From an uncultured Bacteroidia bacterium (lineage in GTDB: Bacteria; Bacteroidota; Bacteroidia; Bacteroidales; F082), in NCBI GenBank assembly GCA_902801625.1, contig CADCJI010000010.1, positions 22,419 to 86,418 of the forward strand: DNA of 64,000 nucleotides, written 5' to 3'. The notes beneath the pieces were generated by a model. That model searched no databases, was not told the origin of the DNA, and saw only the letters and a list, made by a program, of their open reading frames with translations. Shown here in pieces: positions 50,700 through 59,320 of the stretch. The translations under genes and the position numbers were made by a program. The stretch's first letter is position 1; each line of letters begins with the position of its first letter.

Positions 50700-51755
50700 A
50701 TGAAAGAAACCACAGCCATAGGACTCATGTCGGGCAGCTCGTTAGACGGGCTGGATATCGCCCTTGTGCGCTTCCAAGAAAAGGAGGACAAATATCACTT
50801 CCAAATCTTGCAGGCCGAGACCCTACCCTATCCCGAATACTGGACCGAGCAACTCTCTGAAGCCTTCCACAAGCAGCCTGAAGACTTGGTTCAGCTGGAT
50901 AAGGACTACGGTAAATATTTAGGCGAACAAGTGTTGGCTTTTGCCAAGAAACACAATGCTACACCTAACTTTGTTGCTTCGCACGGCCACACCATCTTCC
51001 ACCGCCCTGAAGAGCATTACACGCTTCAAATCGGCGATGGACAAGAGTTGGCCAAGGCTTGTGGCTTCACCGTCATCAATGACTTCCGCAGTGAGGATGT
51101 CAGCAAGGGCGGACAAGGCGCACCGCTTGTGCCCATTGGCGACAAGTTGCTTTTCGGCAACTATGAGATCTGCCTCAACATCGGTGGCATCGCCAACGTC
51201 TCCTATGACGAAGACGGCAAGCGTATCGCCTTCGACCTCTGCATTGCCAACCAAGCCCTCAATTATCTCGCCCAAATGGAAGGCCTACCCTACGACCGCG
51301 ATGGCGAGATGGCTCGCAGTGGTGAGATCGACATCACGTTGTTGAAACAATTGAATAGACATCCTTTCTATGGGCTGTACCCACCCAAGTCATTGGGTAG
51401 AGAGTTCTTCGAAGCCAACCAGAAACAACTTTTGCAAGGTCTTTCCGTTCCAGATATGCTGGCCACCTTCGTGGAGCACATCGCATTGCAAATCGCTTTG
51501 GGAGTGAGCCATCTGCCCAAAGGAAAGATTCTCGTCACCGGTGGCGGTGCAAGGAACAAGTTCCTTATAGAACGCCTGCAAGCCCGTAGCTCACATGAGG
51601 TCGTCATCCCCGACAAGATAATCATCGACTACAAGGAAGCTTTAGTCTTTGCTTTCCTTGGACTGCTTCGCGTGGAAGGCAAGACCAATGTGCTAGCCTC
51701 AGTAACTGGGGCTGAAAGTGACAGTTGCAGTGGGCAGATTTGGAGACCCTGCTAA
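50700..51755 (+). CDS. anmK: Anhydro-N-acetylmuramic acid kinase
   Basis: A 351-residue kinase with IGLMSGSSLDGLDIALVRF at the N-terminus (phosphate-binding), SHGHTIFHRPEEHYTLQIGDG, and LNIGGIANVSYD. It phosphorylates and opens anhydroMurNAc during recycling of peptidoglycan. It is next to murF, so synthesis and recycling of wall material are linked here. Length is normal for the family. Confidence 0.95.
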   Translation: MKETTAIGLMSGSSLDGLDIALVRFQEKEDKYHFQILQAETLPYPEYWTEQLSEAFHKQPEDLVQLDKDYGKYLGEQVLAFAKKHNATPNFVASHGHTIFHRPEEHYTLQIGDGQELAKACGFTVINDFRSEDVSKGGQGAPLVPIGDKLLFGNYEICLNIGGIANVSYDEDGKRIAFDLCIANQALNYLAQMEGLPYDRDGEMARSGEIDITLLKQLNRHPFYGLYPPKSLGREFFEANQKQLLQGLSVPDMLATFVEHIALQIALGVSHLPKGKILVTGGGARNKFLIERLQARSSHEVVIPDKIIIDYKEALVFAFLGLLRVEGKTNVLASVTGAESDSCSGQIWRPC

Positions 51756-51826
51756 AGAATTCTGCTTCTTATTCATTTACAGCAATATATCCGACAACAA
51801 ACGACAACAAACGACTGCTGTCGACT

Positions 51827-51838
51827 ACAAACGTTTGT
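51827..51838 (+). promoter_or_regulatory. Palindrome upstream of the ORF6N gene
   Basis: ACAAACGTTTGT is a perfect 12-bp palindrome preceded by direct repeats of ACGACAACAA. A second small palindrome TTGTCTTGACAA and a near-consensus box CATCTTTG follow before ATG 51896. It may be an autoregulatory operator. Confidence 0.4.
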
Positions 51839-51895
51839 TCAACGGCTTTGTCTTGACAAGGTTTGCATCTTTGCGGTATTAAAACCAATAAGAAT

Positions 51896-52855
51896 ATGGC
51901 GAAGAAAGAAACCAACACAAAACTTGAAGTCGCAATTTGCGACCTCAAAGGCATTGACAGTATCAAAATAGAATCGCTGATCCGTGTGATAAGAGGTCAA
52001 CAGGTAATGCTTGATTCCGATTTGGCGATGCTGTATGGCGTTGAAACAAGGACGCTTAACCAAGCTGTTAAACGTAATATCAAACGGTTCCCAGAGGATT
52101 TCATGTTTCAACTAACCAAGGAGGAAGCCAATCATTCAAGGTCACAAATTGTGATCTTGAACAATGATGAACTTTCTTCAAGGTCGCAATTTGCGACCTT
52201 GAACACCCAAAGAGGTCAAAATATAAAATATCTGCCTTATGCCTTCACCCGCAATGGCATCGCCATGCTCAGCAGTGTATTAAGGTCTGACACCGCCGTT
52301 GAAGTCAACATCCGTATCATGCGCGCATTTACCATGATTCCCCAACTCGTCAATCACAACACGCAGATTATTGAGCGTATCTTCAACATAGAGCAGCATC
52401 AACAAGAGACAGACAAAACGATTAAGGTCATTCTTGATAGGATCGAGGACGTTAGCCCAAAACTCCTCCCCGAGCAAGTCTTCCCCACGGGCTGCGTCTG
52501 GGATGCGTGGTTTTACATTTCAGATCTCGTTAGAAGCGCCCGACAAAGAATCGTCCTTATCGACAATTATGTTGACGACCGAGTACTCTCCATGTTTACA
52601 AAGCGGAAAGATGGCGTTTCAGCGACCATCTACACTCGGCATAATGAGCAATTCCTCACAGACCTGAAGAAGCACAACGCCCAATATCCAGAGATTGAAT
52701 TCATCCAATTGCCTCATCGCAACCACGACCGTTTCTTGATTATCGATGACAAAGTCTACCTGTTAGGCGCTAGTGTGAAGGATATGGGGGCTGGGCTTTG
52801 CGCGGTGACTGAGATGAGCATTACGCCAGAGACTATTCTTGGGCTCTTTAAGTGA
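51896..52855 (+). CDS. ORF6N-domain protein with PLD-like C-terminus
   Basis: A 319-residue protein. Residues ~25-75 form an ORF6N domain (IRGQQVMLDSDLAMLYGVET; NIKRFPEDFMFQLTKEE), a DNA-binding-associated domain typical of phages and mobile islands. The middle has ITRNG-like PYAFTRNGIAMLSSVL, then a coiled segment. The C-terminal ~120 residues are phospholipase-D-like, with one HKD-like motif NHDRFLIIDD and the loop VYLLGASVKDMG. The role is unknown and could be regulatory or defence. Three palindromic GTCGCAA/TTGCGAC-type motifs lie within the coding sequence. ATG 51896 was chosen over an upstream codon at 51863. Confidence 0.8.
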   Translation: MAKKETNTKLEVAICDLKGIDSIKIESLIRVIRGQQVMLDSDLAMLYGVETRTLNQAVKRNIKRFPEDFMFQLTKEEANHSRSQIVILNNDELSSRSQFATLNTQRGQNIKYLPYAFTRNGIAMLSSVLRSDTAVEVNIRIMRAFTMIPQLVNHNTQIIERIFNIEQHQQETDKTIKVILDRIEDVSPKLLPEQVFPTGCVWDAWFYISDLVRSARQRIVLIDNYVDDRVLSMFTKRKDGVSATIYTRHNEQFLTDLKKHNAQYPEIEFIQLPHRNHDRFLIIDDKVYLLGASVKDMGAGLCAVTEMSITPETILGLFK

Positions 52856-52931
52856 AAACGGAAGACAAGAAATGCCAAGCTGGATGATTAAGCTTTTTCC
52901 AATGTATTTTCTTTCATACAAATTATTTCCG

Positions 52932-52939
52932 TACTTTTG
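52932..52939 (+). promoter_or_regulatory. -7 promoter box (TACTTTTG)
   Basis: An exact match lies 26 bases before GTG 52966 and supports that unusual start codon. Confidence 0.6.
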
Positions 52940-52965
52940 TCGTTTAATAAGCATATCGGAATCCC

Positions 52966-54261
52966 GTGTTCAAGAAAATCCTAAATACCTTTGGAACCAA
53001 GATACTGGCGGCAGCCCTTAACTTCGCCATTGCCATTATCATTTCCCAAACCTTGGGCGATACGGGCAAAGGTACACAGGCGCTACTCCTGACCACCATC
53101 TCCTTCATCCTCATCTTCTCCGACATCATCTGCGGTGCAAGCATCATCTACCTCGCTCCGCGCCATTCGTTCAAGAAGATTCTGGTAGCCTCCACGGTAT
53201 GGGCAGCCCTCATTGCTGTGATCATGGGCTTCGCCATCTGGCTGTTCTATCCGAAGCTGGCGCCCGATTTGGTGGCACACGTAGCCATTCTGTCGTTCAT
53301 CTCCTCGCTCAGTAACATCAACTTCCGCTTCTTGGTCGGCAAGGAGGAGATCAAAAAGGCCAACTATAACACCTTATTACAGCCCGTGCTTTTGGCCTTG
53401 ACCTTGGTCATCTATTATATCTTGCTGAAGCGAACCGACATCTACGGTTATGTCATCGGGCTATATGCCGCCTATGGTGGCACTTTCCTGTTGGGCGTGT
53501 GGATGTTGCGGAAGGAATATGTCAACCTGCGCCACGACACGGATAAGGACTACAAACCCGTACTAAAAGACCTCTTCAAATACGGTTTCCTCAACCAAAC
53601 AGGTCACTTCGTGCAGTTCTTCAACCTGCGCTTGAGTTATTATCTACTGGACAAATACATCAGCGTGGGACGCGTGGGAGTGTTCTCCAACGCCCTCTCG
53701 CTCGCCGAGGCCATCTGGATCATCAGCAACAGCATCGCCCTCGTGCAATATGCCCGCATCGCCAATGCCGACGACCGAGCCTACGCGCAAAAGCTCACCC
53801 TCGATTTAGGCAAGATCTGTCTTCTTATCTCTGCCTTGGCCGTTGTGGTGTTGTGCCTGCTACCGCCTGCAATCTACACCTTCGTCTTCGGTCCCGAGTT
53901 TGGCGAAATGGCGGGACTCATCCGCATCCTGGCTCCAGGCATTTTGCTCTACTGCATTTTCCTCATCCTCGGGCACTATTACTCGGGCACCGGGCGTTAT
54001 CAAATGAACACCTTTGCGGCGCTCTGCGGACTGGTCGTCACTTTCGTCTGCGGCTTCACGCTGATACCTCGCTATGACGTCACAGGCGCAGCCATCACCT
54101 CAGCGGTATCATATACAGTCAATGCGGTGTTCCTGTTTGTGTTCTTCGTCAAGGAGTCGCACTTCAAAGGCCGCGACTTCATCCTAACCAAGAGCGAGAT
54201 ACAGAACTATATCGCCGAACTGAAACAACAATTTTTGAAACAACCTACCGAAAATGAATAA
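52966..54261 (+). CDS. Polysaccharide flippase (Wzx/MATE-like)
   Basis: A 431-residue, twelve- to fourteen-helix membrane protein of the MVF/MOP type (LNTFGTKILAAALNFAIAII at the start, ISQTLGDTGKGTQ). It moves lipid-linked oligosaccharides across the inner membrane. Translation appears to start at GTG 52966; no ATG is available before the first helix. Its stop overlaps the methyltransferase gene by 8 bases, placing it in a surface-glycan operon with that gene and the glycosyltransferase. Confidence 0.85.
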   Translation: MFKKILNTFGTKILAAALNFAIAIIISQTLGDTGKGTQALLLTTISFILIFSDIICGASIIYLAPRHSFKKILVASTVWAALIAVIMGFAIWLFYPKLAPDLVAHVAILSFISSLSNINFRFLVGKEEIKKANYNTLLQPVLLALTLVIYYILLKRTDIYGYVIGLYAAYGGTFLLGVWMLRKEYVNLRHDTDKDYKPVLKDLFKYGFLNQTGHFVQFFNLRLSYYLLDKYISVGRVGVFSNALSLAEAIWIISNSIALVQYARIANADDRAYAQKLTLDLGKICLLISALAVVVLCLLPPAIYTFVFGPEFGEMAGLIRILAPGILLYCIFLILGHYYSGTGRYQMNTFAALCGLVVTFVCGFTLIPRYDVTGAAITSAVSYTVNAVFLFVFFVKESHFKGRDFILTKSEIQNYIAELKQQFLKQPTENE

Positions 54262-55063
54262 ACTCCATAAATTCACGAAAGCCCTTGGGCGCATCATCAG
54301 GCATCCCTACCTGCTTAACCTTGTCCTTCAAGATGAGGACAGCAACAAGGAAGACGTCATCCGGAAATATGGACTCGCTGACGGCCTGCCCGTCATCGAA
54401 ATCAACGATTTATTCCCTGACTTCCACGAAATCGCGAAGCCATACGCCTATCTCTCGGGTGCCACCATGCCTATCGACATTGCCTTGCTGCGCGCCTTGG
54501 CGAAACGCTATGCGGTGAAAGACTATTTCGAAATCGGCACTTGGCGTGGCGAGAGCGTGGCCAATCTAGCCGATGTAGCCTCGCATTGCGTCACCTTCAA
54601 CCTACCAAAAGAAGACATCCTCAGGCTGACCAATAACCAGTTATACGCCGACTTGCACAGCTTCTTCAGTAAGGATTTGAGCAACGTGGAACAACTCTAC
54701 GGCGATTCCCAGGCCTTTGACTTCGGCCCTCACTTTGGCAAGTACGACATGGTCTTCGTCGATGGCGACCATCATTACGAGAGCGTGAAGAAAGACACCG
54801 AGACCGCTTTCAAACTGCTGAAAGGCGAGCGTAGCATCATCGTGTGGCACGACTACGGTCTCGACCCCGAGACTATCCGCTGGGACGTGATGGGTGCCAT
54901 CTTGGATGGTTCACCTGCCGAGAAGCGCAAACATATCTATCATATCTCCAACACCTTGTGTGCTGTTTATCTGCCTGAAGACTTCACCACGCACAAGCTT
55001 GTGCCGTATGAGACGCCAAAGAAATACTTCGAAATTGATATCAAGACCCATAAAACCAAGTGA
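54254..55063 (+). CDS. Class I SAM-dependent methyltransferase
   Basis: A 269-residue protein with a Rossmann methyltransferase core: DYFEIGTWRGESVANLA (motif I, ~94-110), DMVFVDGDHHYESVKKD (~173-189) and IIVWHDYG. The layout is like Methyltransf_24 enzymes found in surface-polysaccharide loci. The N-terminal ~80 residues are helical and unassigned. It overlaps the flippase gene and precedes the glycosyltransferase gene, though REP-C units separate them. Substrate probably a sugar or lipid carrier. Confidence 0.8.
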   Translation: MNKLHKFTKALGRIIRHPYLLNLVLQDEDSNKEDVIRKYGLADGLPVIEINDLFPDFHEIAKPYAYLSGATMPIDIALLRALAKRYAVKDYFEIGTWRGESVANLADVASHCVTFNLPKEDILRLTNNQLYADLHSFFSKDLSNVEQLYGDSQAFDFGPHFGKYDMVFVDGDHHYESVKKDTETAFKLLKGERSIIVWHDYGLDPETIRWDVMGAILDGSPAEKRKHIYHISNTLCAVYLPEDFTTHKLVPYETPKKYFEIDIKTHKTK

Positions 55064-55070
55064 TACACTA

Positions 55071-55105
55071 GACTGCTTCGTTCCTCGCAATGACGCGAAG
55101 CGACA
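55071..55105. repeat. REP-C palindrome (copy 2)
   Basis: GACTGCTTCGTTCCTCGCAA then TGACGCGAAGCGAC lies 8 bases after the methyltransferase stop. Confidence 0.75.
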
Positions 55106-55217
55106 ACTGAACAACTGATAACTGAACAACTGACAACTAACAACCTGGACTGCTTCGTTCCTCGCAGTGACGCAAAGCGGCAACTGAACAACTGACAACT
55201 AAACAACTGAATAACTG
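55106..55217 (+). repeat. REP-C copy 3 within AACTGA tandem tracts
   Basis: Tandem AACTGAACAACTGATAACTG-like repeats surround a third REP-C unit at 55147-55182 and run up to the glycosyltransferase start codon. No promoter box is visible here. Confidence 0.7.
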
Positions 55218-56537
55218 ATGAATATCCTGCACCTATTGAGTTGGTTCCCTACCCCCGATGATCCCACCTTGGGCAACTTCTGCGTCCGCATGATTGACGC
55301 ACTGCCTGAGGATTGCCATTCCGTCATCCTCTCCGTCTGCGACGGCAAGAATATGACGAAATCGTTCGAGGTCAAGGAGATTCCCGGGGCGCACCACACC
55401 CATGTGCAGATCTACATCCGTCCACCAAAGATCAACGCCATTCGCAAACTGAAGATGCTACGGATGTACCAATACGGACTGAAATACATCAAAAAACGTT
55501 TCTTCAAGCCTGACTTGATTCATTTACACGTCACCTACCCTCTTGGCCAGGTGGCCTTGCTGTGGAAGAAGCTCTCTGGCTACAAATATGTCCTCACCGA
55601 ACACTGGACCATTTACCAGCCGCAGAACAAGGACGTTTTGGTCGGGAAGTTGAAGCGGAAAATCGTCAAGATTGCCAATAATGCCGAACTTATCATGCCC
55701 GTCAGCCTTGACTTGCAGCAGTGCATGGAAGGTCATGGGGTGAATAACCGCTTCAAGGTGATTTACAACTTGGTGAATACAGATATGTTTAAACTGCGCG
55801 AGCCGCCTTGCATAGATTGGCTACGCCGAATGCAAAGCATTTCCAGCCTTCCCACAAGCCTACGCAGGAATGACATGCAAGGCTCGACGGAGAATGATAT
55901 GCACGGCGGCAATGAACAACCGTGCATAGATTCCAGCCTACGCACAGGCCTCTGCAGGAATGACATGCAAGGCTCGAAAAAAAATGACGTGCATACCTGG
56001 AAGAAACATATTCTTCACATTTCTACCTTGCGTGACGAGGCCAAGAACTTCAGCGGCATCTTGCGTGTTATTGAAAGATTAAGACAGCAGCGCGACGACT
56101 TCGAATTGCATGTCATCCATGACTATGAGGCGCCAGAATTCAAGGCGTTTGTTAAAGAACACCATTTGGAGGACTGCGTCATCTTCCATGGAAAGAAAAC
56201 CTCTGCCGAGGTAGCCGAAGCTTACCAAAACGCGGACTTCTTCGTGCTGTTCTCCAACTTCGAGAACCTTCCTTGCGTCATTGTGGAGGCCTTCGCCAGC
56301 GGGGTGCCAGTGTTGAGCACTTCCGTGGGAGGCATCGCCGAAATCCTCTCTCCTGAAAGAGGCATCCTTATCCCGCAGGGAGACGAGAACGCTTTGTTGC
56401 AAGGCATGAACCAACTGCTCGACCACAGTTCAGAATATGACCGCGAAGCCATTCGCGACTATGCCATAAAAACATTTGCTGCCCAAAACATTGGACAGCA
56501 AATATTTGAAGCCTACAAAGAAGTCGTTATTCCTTGA
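55218..56537 (+). CDS. Glycosyltransferase, GT4-like, with REP-derived insert
   Basis: The 439-residue GT-B enzyme has an N-terminal domain (HLLSWFPTPDDPTLGNF; LTEHWTIYQ), and a C-terminal domain with HISTLRDEAKNFSG and the donor motif FFVLFSNFENLPCVIVEAFA (E-x7-E type). It adds a sugar in surface-glycan synthesis. Between FKLRE and KKHILHIS, exactly at the inter-domain linker, residues ~196-260 are two similar units ending CIDS..LR..L.RNDMQGS that are encoded by REP-D DNA and are absent from the expected fold. The frame stays open, so a longer linker is translated. Its end overlaps the convergent C10 protease gene. Confidence 0.85.
   Translation: MNILHLLSWFPTPDDPTLGNFCVRMIDALPEDCHSVILSVCDGKNMTKSFEVKEIPGAHHTHVQIYIRPPKINAIRKLKMLRMYQYGLKYIKKRFFKPDLIHLHVTYPLGQVALLWKKLSGYKYVLTEHWTIYQPQNKDVLVGKLKRKIVKIANNAELIMPVSLDLQQCMEGHGVNNRFKVIYNLVNTDMFKLREPPCIDWLRRMQSISSLPTSLRRNDMQGSTENDMHGGNEQPCIDSSLRTGLCRNDMQGSKKNDVHTWKKHILHISTLRDEAKNFSGILRVIERLRQQRDDFELHVIHDYEAPEFKAFVKEHHLEDCVIFHGKKTSAEVAEAYQNADFFVLFSNFENLPCVIVEAFASGVPVLSTSVGGIAEILSPERGILIPQGDENALLQGMNQLLDHSSEYDREAIRDYAIKTFAAQNIGQQIFEAYKEVVIP
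55803..55997. repeat. REP-D double unit inside the glycosyltransferase gene
   Basis: Two related units contain GGAATGACATGCAAGGCTCG and inverted partners GCCTTGCAT / ATGCAAGGC. Total insert is about 195 bp, a multiple of three. Confidence 0.75.
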
Positions 56538-58824
56538 CGAATCTCACCGTCGAGACGACATCATTTTCATCCACGACACGGACGAAATACACGCCTTTGG
56601 GCCAAGTTGCCACATCGACAGTATTGTCCTCGCCTTGATACACCATTTGTCCCAAAGCATCAAACGCCTTGATCTCCTTGACTTTGCCTTCGATAGTGAA
56701 GCGGTCAGAGGCTGGATTAGGATAAAGCATCGAATGAGAGGCGTTTTCCGAAACCGATGTCACCTCAACCGACACCGGGACTATATCGGATGTGCAATAC
56801 TCCCCACTTTCCCTACGATAGAGGACGGAAACTCCCAAGTCAATTAAGATTGGATATGTGGTATAACATCTAAGAAAAATCTCCTTGTACCCAGGATCAT
56901 CTATTGTTGTGACAAGCATACCATAATTATCAGTAATCTCATATTGTGCGAACTCATTCTCATTGCCATCCCAGTCCCAAGTCAGCTTGACACCGTATTC
57001 TTCTTCGTTGTGCCATTCATAAGCACCTTCCAGGTTGAATACAGGTCGGCAGTCCATCTCGCAACTGATCTCATAGTCAGTAATCGCTCCTACTTCAGGG
57101 TATCCGTCTGAAGCGACTATCAGATTGTCGTCCCAGTCGTAGATTTCGTACGAGACCTCCGAGAGGCTCCCATGTGAGTAGCAAGTATTGTCGTAGGTCC
57201 AGAAAAAGGTTGCCGTCTGGTTTTTCGGAACAGGGACAACGACAGAAGCCTCTCCGCCATCCCAAAGTCCAACACGCTGTGAGACCTTTCCATCTTCGTC
57301 AAGTACGGCGATGGACGACATATCCCAGCCGTTGCCGCCAGTGTCAGCCAACTCGAAGCGCAAATCACAGGTGCGGCCGATGGTCACCGTGTCGCGTGTC
57401 ACCTTGCTCATACTTGCATGGTTGACAGCATATACGGTATAATAATAGGTGCCGTTTTTCTCCAGATGGTCAGCATAAACATGATATTGATTTTGACTCC
57501 ATGGATAATCAACCAAGGAGTCAATCACCATACCGTCGCGCATAATGTAAATAGCAATATCTTCATCGTCAATGGGATTGCCACCACAGGTTTCAAGGAC
57601 AGGAACGATTCGCAAAATAGCCGTACTCGTATTATGAGCGTATGCCTCCAAAGGTTCCACTGCCTTCGGCGCATCATAATACTCATCATCGGGATGCAGA
57701 TTAAAAATGGCATTGTGAGACCACGGGAAGGAATAGAACGTCAGATAAAAACCATTGATGGTGTAATAGCCGTTATCAAAGCCTCCCCAGCCCCAATTGA
57801 GGTGGAACATATCGTTGTCGTCATAGCCATCAAGCACGTAGGCATGACCGCCTGCTTCACCCTGCGAGGCATAATAGATAGGCATACCCGCATCAAGGTT
57901 GGCTCGTAAGTCGTTCTTCCACTGTGTACTAGAACCATTCGGCTTATCACGATGCTCCCAGTCGGAACTATACCTGAAATGTTCCTCCATGGCAGGTCCC
58001 ACATCCTGCGAATAAGCGCCACTGGCATTGGGTCCATAACCCATCTCGACGCTTACACCAGCATGGTATTCCAACAAAGCAACGGCATCTACCTCGGCCT
58101 GTGGACTAGCAAAATCAAGAAAGTCGGGCATCAGTTCATAGCGGTATGTGGCATCCTCAAAATTGGCTTCTTGCCAACCATAATTGCCATAATAGCCGCT
58201 AGCATCATAGCCATGGCTACCTTGTCCATGGCGAGGCCATTCCCAATAGCGCATGATCTGGCTCATGGCATTGGCCACGCAACCCGACTTGCAATGACCA
58301 CTGTAAACTGAGCTGGGGTCTTCGGGAGCCATATTGTTGTAAAGGTCTGTTTGGTTCCAAATGGAAGCCAGCAAAGGGCCAACGCTACGGTCGGTTTTCG
58401 TTACCGAAAGCTTACCTATCTTCTCCAAACTCGTCCAATCCGCGACAGCCTCAGCAGTGCGTTCGTCGTTACGTGCAAACATTTGGCTGAAGCCCGCCTT
58501 GTAATTGTCGAAGAAAGTCATCATGCCGTCGGGCAACTGAGCAGTGAAGTTGTTCTCAGTGGAATAGCCCAAGATAGGTTTAGCGCGGTCGTCGGCAGAG
58601 ACAATGACAAAACCCTTAGGCTGAACAGCGAAGACATAGAACGCCGCTTGACCATTATTGGCAAAAGCCGTGTAGGTCAATTCAGCCGAAGCTGACTTCA
58701 TCTCAGTATTAACCTTCATAAACTTGACACCCAAGGACTTAGCCTTTTGGACATCAACAGGTTTGGCTTGCAGTCCACTCAGAAACAGAGCAGCAAACAA
58801 AAGAATAAAAAGAGACTTTTTCAT
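56527..58824 (-). CDS. C10-family (streptopain-like) cysteine protease, T9SS cargo
   Basis: A 765-residue secreted protease. Signal peptide ends LSGLQA; an N-terminal Spi/propeptide-like inhibitory region (~25-130) precedes the catalytic domain with Cys182 in HCKSGCVANAMSQIMRYW and His327 in GEAGGHAYVLDGYDD, plus HLNWGWGG. Two beta domains follow, then a type A T9SS sorting domain (MLYPNPASDRFTIEG; PKGVYFVRVVDE). It resembles PrtT/interpain A, which cleave host proteins. It should be exported by the T9SS encoded in this window. Confidence 0.9.
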   Translation of the reverse strand: MKKSLFILLFAALFLSGLQAKPVDVQKAKSLGVKFMKVNTEMKSASAELTYTAFANNGQAAFYVFAVQPKGFVIVSADDRAKPILGYSTENNFTAQLPDGMMTFFDNYKAGFSQMFARNDERTAEAVADWTSLEKIGKLSVTKTDRSVGPLLASIWNQTDLYNNMAPEDPSSVYSGHCKSGCVANAMSQIMRYWEWPRHGQGSHGYDASGYYGNYGWQEANFEDATYRYELMPDFLDFASPQAEVDAVALLEYHAGVSVEMGYGPNASGAYSQDVGPAMEEHFRYSSDWEHRDKPNGSSTQWKNDLRANLDAGMPIYYASQGEAGGHAYVLDGYDDNDMFHLNWGWGGFDNGYYTINGFYLTFYSFPWSHNAIFNLHPDDEYYDAPKAVEPLEAYAHNTSTAILRIVPVLETCGGNPIDDEDIAIYIMRDGMVIDSLVDYPWSQNQYHVYADHLEKNGTYYYTVYAVNHASMSKVTRDTVTIGRTCDLRFELADTGGNGWDMSSIAVLDEDGKVSQRVGLWDGGEASVVVPVPKNQTATFFWTYDNTCYSHGSLSEVSYEIYDWDDNLIVASDGYPEVGAITDYEISCEMDCRPVFNLEGAYEWHNEEEYGVKLTWDWDGNENEFAQYEITDNYGMLVTTIDDPGYKEIFLRCYTTYPILIDLGVSVLYRRESGEYCTSDIVPVSVEVTSVSENASHSMLYPNPASDRFTIEGKVKEIKAFDALGQMVYQGEDNTVDVATWPKGVYFVRVVDENDVVSTVRFVKE

Positions 58825-58845
58825 AATATGAGCCTTATACTGTTA

Positions 58846-59205
58846 TCAATCCGCGTTCTTCACCAGGACAAAGGCATCCTTGTCGGTTTCTTTCGGAACA
58901 TACCCTTGGTCGTAAACGAAATGGTAGACAGCACCTGCCTTGGTCGTGTAGGTACTCGTAAAGTACTTGAAATCGAAACCTTTCTCCGTCAGCTGTTGGC
59001 GACTGGCAAAGCCTTTCCCGGTAGGGTTCAGTTCCAGCAAGATATTATGGTTACGAGCCAAGATGCCATTTATCTTTCTTACCACATTGATTTGTTTGTG
59101 GGTCTTTTCGTAGTTGTAGCTGTTGCGGCACGAGTCACAGCAAAACTTTTTGTCGACTCGCCCGATAATCGGTTCACCGCAGTAGAGGCATTTTCTTTCT
59201 TCCAT
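58846..59205 (-). CDS. Small zinc-ribbon protein
   Basis: A 119-residue protein with an N-terminal zinc ribbon CLYCGEPIIGRVDKKFCCDS (Cys-x2-Cys ... Cys-Cys-x2-Cys) and a helical, basic remainder. Similar short proteins are widespread in Bacteroidetes without known function. Its leader carries tandem AACTGA repeats and a REP-B unit. It lies 21 bases before the C10 protease gene on the same strand, so they may be co-transcribed. Confidence 0.7.
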   Translation of the reverse strand: MEERKCLYCGEPIIGRVDKKFCCDSCRNSYNYEKTHKQINVVRKINGILARNHNILLELNPTGKGFASRQQLTEKGFDFKYFTSTYTTKAGAVYHFVYDQGYVPKETDKDAFVLVKNAD

Positions 59206-59240
59206 AGTTATCAGTTGTTAGTTGTTCAGTTGTTCAGTTA
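59206..59240 (-). repeat. Tandem AACTGA leader tract
   Basis: On the minus strand the leader reads AACTGAACAACTGAACAACT ending directly at the start codon of the zinc-ribbon gene, like the tract before the glycosyltransferase. Confidence 0.65.
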
Positions 59241-59244
59241 AAGC

Positions 59245-59318
59245 AGGTCGTTGAGCCTGTCGAAACGCCGTCATTCCAGGTCGGCCCTTCGACCCTTCGC
59301 TCAGGGCTCAGGGACCTT
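59245..59318. repeat. REP-B composite palindrome (copy 6)
   Basis: AGGTCGTTGAGCCTGTCGAA... and GGCCCTTCGACCCTTCGCTC... face outward, the reverse order of copy 5. The second unit has a small internal duplication. It lies downstream of the DUF4159 gene. Confidence 0.75.
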
Positions 59319-59320
59319 AG

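Noticed and set aside
54911-55206. Minus-strand open frames after the methyltransferase gene
   Set aside because: They are translations of REP-C units and tandem tracts overlapping a real gene.
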